Assembly: GCA_900319195.1 (NCBI GenBank)
Contig: ONNL01000091.1
Location: 1-11,895, forward strand
Direction: 5' to 3'
DNA from: an uncultured Ruminococcus sp.
GTDB lineage: Bacteria > Bacillota > Clostridia > Oscillospirales > Ruminococcaceae
DNA: 11,895 nt
Shown one piece after another: positions 7,276-11,895 of this stretch (positions are counted from its first letter, which is position 1; each line of letters starts with the position of its first letter). The translations under genes and the position numbers were made by a program. The notes under the pieces were generated by a model that had not been told where the DNA came from, did no database searches, and saw only the letters and a program-made list of their open reading frames with translations.

Positions 7276-7321
7276 CCACGATAATAGGAAAGCTTCTATA
7301 TAACTTTTCCTATTATTGTGG
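7276..7321 (+). terminator. AT-rich hairpin after the GGDEF gene
   Basis: CCACGATAATAGGAAA (7276-7291) pairs with TTTCCTATTATTGTGG (7306-7321) over 16 bases with a single G-T pair and a 14-base loop. It begins six bases after the stop codon. The following tract ATATTTTAG is only a weak U-run, so it may be a terminator or an mRNA-stabilising 3' hairpin. Confidence 0.6.
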
Positions 7322-7361
7322 ATATTTTAGTCCTTTATATACTATCTGTAATTATAGGCAT

Positions 7362-7404
7362 AAGCAGAAGGAGTCGGAATTTCTTCCGACTCCTTCTGCT
7401 TTTT
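7362..7404 (+). terminator. Strong intrinsic terminator between convergent genes
   Basis: AGCAGAAGGAGTCGGAA (7363-7379) and TTCCGACTCCTTCTGCT (7384-7400) form a perfect 17-base stem with a TTTC loop, extended by an outer A-T pair (7362/7401) and followed by TTTT (7401-7404). On the plus strand this is a classic Rho-independent terminator for the GGDEF transcript. The minus strand lacks a T-run but could use the same stem for the facing gene. Confidence 0.85.
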
Positions 7405-7439
7405 AGGGTGGTTTATATGAAAATTGAAGATCGCATGAG

Positions 7440-9716
7440 TTATGTTGCCGCCTGTGCGGCAGCCTCGTCCGGACGGAAATCACCGCCGCGTCCGCCGCCG
7501 TTTTTATCGGGCGGAGTCATACCGTTCGGCATATCACTCGGCATATCGTCGGGCATTGAGATGTCGCCGTTTTCGTCAGTCGGCATTTCGGGAGCAGCTC
7601 CGCCGCCGAAGCCGCCTGCACCGCCGTGTCCGCCGCCCATCATGCCGCCGCCCATAGTACTCTGTGTACCGATAGTGGAGACAACGCTGTCCGCGGTGAA
7701 GCTCTCAGCCTGTGTGCCGTCATTTTTGTAGCCGCCGTTCTCATAGAGTCCGAAGGTCTCCGCCGAGGACGACGAACCGCCTGTGTAGAATGTATATGTC
7801 TCACCCGTTTTGATGTCGGGCGAGCTGATAACTATGTTGATGAATTCCTTCTCGGGAGCAAAGCTCAGTATCTCGTTTCCGCTGCTGTCAAGGAGCGTTA
7901 CGAGAGTGCCGCCCTCAAGCTGAGAGTCAAATGTATACGAAACGCTGTTCTGCGTCGAGGTGTCGTCGGGATATTCAGCCATTCCCGAGCTTCCTGCCGC
8001 TGCGAGGATACCGCCTGTTACGTTTATGCTGCTGTTTCCGTCGAGAGCGCCGTTTCCGTCATTAGTAGGACCGCTCACAAGGACTGCTCCGCCGCTTATG
8101 GTCATATCGCCGTTTGAGTCGAGACCGTCGCCGCTCGCGTTTACATAGACCATGCCGCCGCTGATGTTGAGCTCAACGCCGTTTGCCGCACTGCCCATAG
8201 CTCCCTGAGATGAGCCGTCGCTTGCGTTGAAGCCGTCGTCTGAGGAGTTGACCTCGACTGTGCCGCCGCTGACATTTATCACTGCGGACTCGATACCCTC
8301 ATAGGACTTCGATACCGTGACGCTTCCGTCCGTGATGTCGAGCTGAGTGTCCGCGTGTATTCCGTCGCCGCCTGCGTCGAGAGTAAGCTCACCGCCGCTT
8401 ATCGTGAGGGTGCCGTTTGAGTGGAGCGTGTCGTCCGACGCGCTGAGGTCGAAGCTTCCGCCGCTGATATTCAGCTCGGTGCCTGCCTTTATAGCCTTTG
8501 TGCTGACTGTGCCGTCGTCCTCATTTGTGGTATCGGCACCTGTGCCGGCCTTGTCTGTTTTTTCAGTCGTATCTGCATTGTCAGCCGTATTAGCAAGCGG
8601 AGTGATATTTGCTGTCTGTGTGACCTTTGCAGTATCCTCGGGAGTCTGCTCACCGTCGGGAGTTGCACCGCTTTCTGCGTCAAACCCACCGCGCATACCG
8701 CCGTGACCGCCAAAGCCGCCGTCCTGCATATTTGGCATTCTGCCGCCGAAGCCGCCCATACCGCCGAAATCATTTCCGCCGTGAGCTGCCGCATTGCTGC
8801 TGCCGCCGTTTGAGACTATCTTGACATTGCCACCGGCTGCATTGAATACTGTTTCAGCCTGAATGCCGTCGCCTCCAGCCGTTATATCAAATTCTCCGCT
8901 TTCGATGTAAACGAAGCCGAGAGAAGCGTCGTCTATGTTAGTTGCCTTTATACCGTCGCCGCCTGCGTCTATTGTTATATCAGCACTTGCCGCGGCAACG
9001 TAGTCCTTGCCCTTTATGCCGTTGCCGACCGCGGTGACATTTATCGTGCCGCCCGTTATGACAATATCGTCCTTGGAGCGTATACCGTCGTTATAATTTC
9101 CGTTTACCGTCAGCGAGCCGCTGCCGTTTATCGTGAGACTGTCCTCGCTGAATATAGCCGCGTCGGGTTCATCGACCGTATCCTCGGCAAATGTATACTC
9201 CGAGCCGTCCGTGACAGTATTTTGGCTGCCGTCCGCAAGAGTTATGAACGTCTTATCGCAGTCGGCAATATATATGGATGACGTAGTCGAGCAATTCAGC
9301 TCAGCACCGTCGAGTACAAGCTGTACCTTTGCATCGGGAGCGTTCACGATCATCTGACCGTCATCGAGACTGCCTGTGACATGATAAACTCCCTCGTCTG
9401 TTATCGTAACTATCGAGCCTTCTGCCAAAGCGCCGCTGCCGTCCACCTTTATGGAATCGCCGCTGAGTATTATCTCAGCCGTTACCGTGTCGTATGAGGG
9501 GTCAAGGTCACGGGCAGAAAAGAGGTCGGACGAGATAGAAGTAACTGCCGACATTGTATCTGCTGTCAGAGTGCTCTCCGCAGTTGTTTCAGAAACGTTT
9601 GAAGAATCCTTATCGGTTGAGACTGTACCCTTGCTGCATGATACCGAGACCGCAGCAAAAGTAAGCGCCGCTGTAAGAAATCCCAGTGTCCTTTTCAAGA
9701 CTTCGGGATTATTCAT
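7440..9716 (-). CDS. Large Cthe_2159-type carbohydrate-binding beta-helix lipoprotein
   Basis: Start 9716 gives 758 residues with a lipoprotein-like signal (K8-R9, hydrophobic 11-25, C27); an in-frame ATG at 9743 would only add nine polar residues. After a Ser/Thr-rich linker the protein is built from short beta-strand repeats with recurring ISGG, GDGI and DDG turns, for example GGDGIKA (252-258), GGDGIQA (281-287) and GGDGIHA (449-455). This is the pattern of the Cthe_2159 family, right-handed beta-helix proteins reported to bind cellulose or pectin-like polysaccharides, with acidic turns able to hold calcium. Two low-complexity parts stand out: a Gly/Met-rich block with a Thr/Asp-rich linker (about 304-403) and a Gly/Met/Pro/Asp-rich C-terminal tail (about 688-758). 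No catalytic motif is visible. Likely role: surface binding of plant or own polysaccharide. It faces the GGDEF gene and stands alone. Confidence 0.85.
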   Translation of the reverse strand: MNNPEVLKRTLGFLTAALTFAAVSVSCSKGTVSTDKDSSNVSETTAESTLTADTMSAVTSISSDLFSARDLDPSYDTVTAEIILSGDSIKVDGSGALAEGSIVTITDEGVYHVTGSLDDGQMIVNAPDAKVQLVLDGAELNCSTTSSIYIADCDKTFITLADGSQNTVTDGSEYTFAEDTVDEPDAAIFSEDSLTINGSGSLTVNGNYNDGIRSKDDIVITGGTINVTAVGNGIKGKDYVAAASADITIDAGGDGIKATNIDDASLGFVYIESGEFDITAGGDGIQAETVFNAAGGNVKIVSNGGSSNAAAHGGNDFGGMGGFGGRMPNMQDGGFGGHGGMRGGFDAESGATPDGEQTPEDTAKVTQTANITPLANTADNADTTEKTDKAGTGADTTNEDDGTVSTKAIKAGTELNISGGSFDLSASDDTLHSNGTLTISGGELTLDAGGDGIHADTQLDITDGSVTVSKSYEGIESAVINVSGGTVEVNSSDDGFNASDGSSQGAMGSAANGVELNISGGMVYVNASGDGLDSNGDMTISGGAVLVSGPTNDGNGALDGNSSINVTGGILAAAGSSGMAEYPDDTSTQNSVSYTFDSQLEGGTLVTLLDSSGNEILSFAPEKEFINIVISSPDIKTGETYTFYTGGSSSSAETFGLYENGGYKNDGTQAESFTADSVVSTIGTQSTMGGGMMGGGHGGAGGFGGGAAPEMPTDENGDISMPDDMPSDMPNGMTPPDKNGGGRGGDFRPDEAAAQAAT

Positions 9717-9741
9717 ATGATCACCACTTTCATCAGTTCCC

Positions 9742-9797
9742 ATTCCCGATATTTGTTTTTCTCTGTTTCTATGCTTTGTATTATAAATTCCCGATAT
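9742..9797. repeat. 11-base direct repeat in the leader of the beta-helix gene
   Basis: ATTCCCGATAT occurs exactly at 9742-9752 and 9787-9797, 45 bases apart start to start. The similarity extends loosely into T-rich sequence after each copy. The copies flank a TATAAT on the minus strand (9785-9780), so they could be operator sites for a regulator of the beta-helix gene. Confidence 0.5.
9780..9785 (-). promoter_or_regulatory. Candidate -10 element of the beta-helix lipoprotein gene
   Basis: A perfect TATAAT on the minus strand lies 63 bases before the start at 9716. No convincing -35 is seen 16-19 bases upstream, so the promoter may need an activator, or the assignment may be wrong. The rest of 9798-9941 holds no gene I can support. 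Confidence 0.4.
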
Positions 9798-9941
9798 GTA
9801 TTTTCTGTGATAGTTTTCTGAACTGTTGAAAAAAGGCAGGTGTTCAGACAGTCTTGTATATGCCGCGCCGAAGATTTAGTCTGAGTCAACGTGAAAATGC
9901 GGCGGAAATTGCAAAACAGCAAAAAATAATCAATGTTTGTA

Positions 9942-9970
9942 TTGACTTATTTTCTCAAAGGTAGTATAAT
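9942..9970 (+). promoter_or_regulatory. Near-consensus sigma-A promoter of the serC-serA operon
   Basis: TTGACT (9942-9947) and TATAAT (9965-9970) are separated by exactly 17 bases. The predicted transcript starts near 9977, giving a leader of about 58 bases that ends in GGAGG (10021-10025), nine bases before the serC ATG. The leader is too short for a T-box or another known riboswitch. This is the strongest promoter in the window. Confidence 0.88.
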
Positions 9971-10034
9971 TATAAATGTACTATGAAATAATGTGATTTA
10001 TTCATATAATTAATTAAACCGGAGGTTTTTAACA

Positions 10035-11120
10035 ATGAGCAGAGTTTACAATTTCAGCGCAGGTCCTGCTGTTCTTCCTGAGGAAGTCCTCAAGGAAGCA
10101 GCTGAAGAAATGCTTGATTACAAGGGCACAGGAATGTCCGTAATGGAGATGTCCCACCGCTCAAAAGCATATGACCAGATCATCAAGGACGCAGAGAAGG
10201 ATCTCCGCGACCTCATGAACATTCCCGACAACTACAAGGTCATCTTCGTACAGGGCGGCGCTTCACTCGTTTTCGCTGAGGTACCTATGAACCTCATGAG
10301 AAACGGCAAGGCTGCTTACATCATCACAGGTCAGTGGGCTAAGAAGGCTGCTGCTGAGGCTGAGAAGTACGGCGAGGTAGTAAAGGTAGCTTCCTCTGCT
10401 GACAAGACATTCTCATATATCCCCGATTGCTCAGACCTCGACATTCCCGAGGACGCTGACTACGTTTATATCTGTGAGAACAACACTATCTACGGAACAA
10501 AGTTCTGGGAGCTCCCCAACACAAAGGGCAAGGACCTTGTTGCAGACGTTTCTTCATGCTTCCTCTCGGAGCCTGTTGACGTAACAAAGTACGGCGTTAT
10601 CTACGGCGGTGTTCAGAAGAACGTAGGACCCGCAGGTGTTCAGATAATCATCGTTCGTGAGGATCTCCTCGCAGACGGTCCTGCATTCAAGCAGACTCCT
10701 ACAATGATGGACTGGAAGCTTCAGGCTGAGAAGGAGTCACTCTACAATACTCCTCCCACGTATGGCATCTATATCTGCGGCAAGGTATTCAAGTGGATAA
10801 AGAAGAACGGCGGTCTCGAGGGCATGAAGGCTATCAACGAGAAGAAGGCTAAGATACTTTACGATTTCCTCGACCAGAGCAATATGTTCCACGGAACAGT
10901 TGAGAAGAAGGATCGTTCACTCATGAATGTTCCCTTCGTAACAGACAGCGAGGAGCTCAACGCTAAGTTCATCGCAGAGGCTAAGGCTAACGGTCTTGAG
11001 AACCTCAAGGGACACAGAACTGTCGGCGGCATGAGAGCTTCTATCTACAACGCAATGCCTATCGAGGGTGTTGAAAAGCTCGTTGCTTTCATGAAGAAGT
11101 TCGAGGAAGAGAATTCGTAA
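10035..11120 (+). CDS. serC: Phosphoserine aminotransferase
   Basis: This 361-residue cytoplasmic PLP enzyme converts 3-phosphohydroxypyruvate and glutamate to O-phosphoserine and 2-oxoglutarate, the second step of serine synthesis. It may also act in pyridoxine synthesis, as SerC does in some bacteria. It has the full family length. Family motifs: NFSAGPAVLP (6-15), the substrate-loop SHRSKAY (40-46), QGGAS (73-77, phosphate of PLP), NNTIYGT (149-155), DVSSCF (171-176) and GGVQKNVGPAG (191-201) with K195 as the Schiff-base lysine. The C-terminus has RASIYNAMP, typical of SerC. GGAGG precedes the ATG by nine bases. Codon use is AAG/GCT/CTC-rich and more uniform than that of the genes to the left, as in highly expressed genes. 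The serA start lies 40 bases after its stop, so the two are probably co-transcribed. Confidence 0.97.
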   Translation: MSRVYNFSAGPAVLPEEVLKEAAEEMLDYKGTGMSVMEMSHRSKAYDQIIKDAEKDLRDLMNIPDNYKVIFVQGGASLVFAEVPMNLMRNGKAAYIITGQWAKKAAAEAEKYGEVVKVASSADKTFSYIPDCSDLDIPEDADYVYICENNTIYGTKFWELPNTKGKDLVADVSSCFLSEPVDVTKYGVIYGGVQKNVGPAGVQIIIVREDLLADGPAFKQTPTMMDWKLQAEKESLYNTPPTYGIYICGKVFKWIKKNGGLEGMKAINEKKAKILYDFLDQSNMFHGTVEKKDRSLMNVPFVTDSEELNAKFIAEAKANGLENLKGHRTVGGMRASIYNAMPIEGVEKLVAFMKKFEEENS

Positions 11121-11160
11121 TTCCTTCAACATTAAATATTATTGAAAGAGGTTGACTTCA

Positions 11161-11895
11161 ATGTTTAAGATCCAAACACTTAATAAGATTTCAAGCGTCG
11201 GCACTGACGTTTTCGACAGCAGCAAGTACACTGTTTCGGACTCTGCTGAGAATCCCGATGCTATAATGGTAAGAAGCGCTAAGATGCACGATATGGTTTT
11301 CGGGGATAACCTTGTTGCTATCGCTCGTGCAGGCGCAGGCGTAAACAATATCCCCGTTGACAGATGTGCTCAGGAGGGTATCTGTGTATTCAATACTCCC
11401 GGTGCTAATTCGAACGCAGTTAAGGAGCTTGCTATCTGTGCACTTCTTCTCTCTTCAAGAAAGATAACAGAGGCTGCTGCATGGGCTGCTTCACTCAAGG
11501 GCACCCCTGACGCTCCCAAGACAGTTGAGGGCGGTAAGTCCAAGTTTGCAGGTCCCGAGCTTCTCGGAAAGACTCTCGGTATCATCGGTCTCGGTGCTAT
11601 CGGCGGAAAGATCGCAAACACAGCTATCGCACTCGGCATGAAGGTTATCGGCTATGACCCGTACCTCTCTGTAAATGCTGCTCTTCACCTTGAGCCTCAG
11701 GTAAAGGTGACAACAGACATCAATGAGATCTACAAGGAGAGCGACTACATCTCAATTCACGTTCCCTACACTCCCGATACAAAGAACACTATCGACGCTG
11801 AGCAGATAGCAATGATGAAGGACGGCGTTCGTCTCATCAACCTCGCAAGAGGCGAGCTCATCAACAGCGAGGCTGTTGTAAAGGCTATCGCTGAC
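11161..11895 (+). CDS. serA: D-3-phosphoglycerate dehydrogenase, 3' partial
   Basis: The frame is open from the ATG at 11161 to the window edge (245 codons). AGAGG at 11147-11151 is nine bases before the start. The enzyme oxidises 3-phosphoglycerate to 3-phosphohydroxypyruvate with NAD, the first step of serine synthesis, feeding SerC encoded just upstream. Visible motifs: RAGAGVNNIP (56-65), the NAD-binding GLGAIG (143-148) with the adenosine-ribose acidic residue D166, IHVPYTPDT (199-207) and NLARGE (227-232) with the catalytic R230. The catalytic Glu and His, and any C-terminal ACT (serine-sensing) domain, lie beyond the edge. An inserted-looking stretch WAASLKGTPDAPKTVEGGKSK (108-128) precedes the core fold; I recall it from Clostridial versions, so it is probably ordinary. 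Confidence 0.95.
   Translation, partial: MFKIQTLNKISSVGTDVFDSSKYTVSDSAENPDAIMVRSAKMHDMVFGDNLVAIARAGAGVNNIPVDRCAQEGICVFNTPGANSNAVKELAICALLLSSRKITEAAAWAASLKGTPDAPKTVEGGKSKFAGPELLGKTLGIIGLGAIGGKIANTAIALGMKVIGYDPYLSVNAALHLEPQVKVTTDINEIYKESDYISIHVPYTPDTKNTIDAEQIAMMKDGVRLINLARGELINSEAVVKAIAD

Noticed and set aside
7440..9740. Several plus-strand open frames of 60-160 codons opposite the beta-helix gene
   Set aside because: They mirror the Gly/Asp/Ser-rich codons of the minus-strand gene, give Arg/Pro/Ser-rich nonsense proteins and lack ribosome sites.
9847..9856. Short palindrome around AGACAGTCT as a CRISPR or att site
   Set aside because: It occurs once, has no array or integrase nearby and is short enough to be chance.
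9971..10034. Serine-responsive T-box or riboswitch in the serC leader
   Set aside because: The leader is only about 58 bases, with no T-box sequence or terminator hairpin.

Overview
The window looks like chromosome from a Ruminococcus-like member of the Clostridia (Bacillota). The evidence is AGGAGG-type ribosome binding sites with occasional TTG starts, sigma-A style promoters, several predicted lipoproteins, and a large secreted beta-helix protein of the Cthe_2159 carbohydrate-binding type. This assignment is inference; no rRNA or tRNA is present to settle it. I see no insertion sequence, phage gene, CRISPR array or tRNA.

Bases 1-3710 (+) hold a tightly overlapping operon for an energy-coupling factor (ECF) vitamin-type importer. 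In order: the 3' end of a membrane-anchored protein with an extracellular transcobalamin-like (DUF4430) domain, EcfT, a tandem-fused EcfA-type ATPase, and an S component. The extracellular domain and the importer read as one capture-and-uptake machine. Cobalamin or a related corrinoid is the natural guess for the substrate, but it is not proven. This is the most interesting part of the window.

Bases 3711-7439 hold three surface or signalling genes. A lipoprotein of the GHL10 (DUF187) glycosidase-like family (-) and a small ComEC-like metallo-beta-lactamase lipoprotein (+) diverge from overlapping promoters at about 5047-5103. A membrane diguanylate cyclase (GGDEF, +) follows. It ends at two successive hairpins facing the next gene.

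Bases 7440-9716 (-) encode one large predicted lipoprotein of the Cthe_2159 polysaccharide-binding beta-helix type, with two Gly/Met-rich segments. The 318-base gap 9717-10034 carries an 11-base direct repeat around its candidate promoter, and a near-consensus promoter for the next operon.

Bases 10035-11895 (+) carry serC and the first 245 codons of serA, the first two enzymes of serine biosynthesis. Their even, AAG/GCT-rich codon use differs from the rest and suggests high expression.
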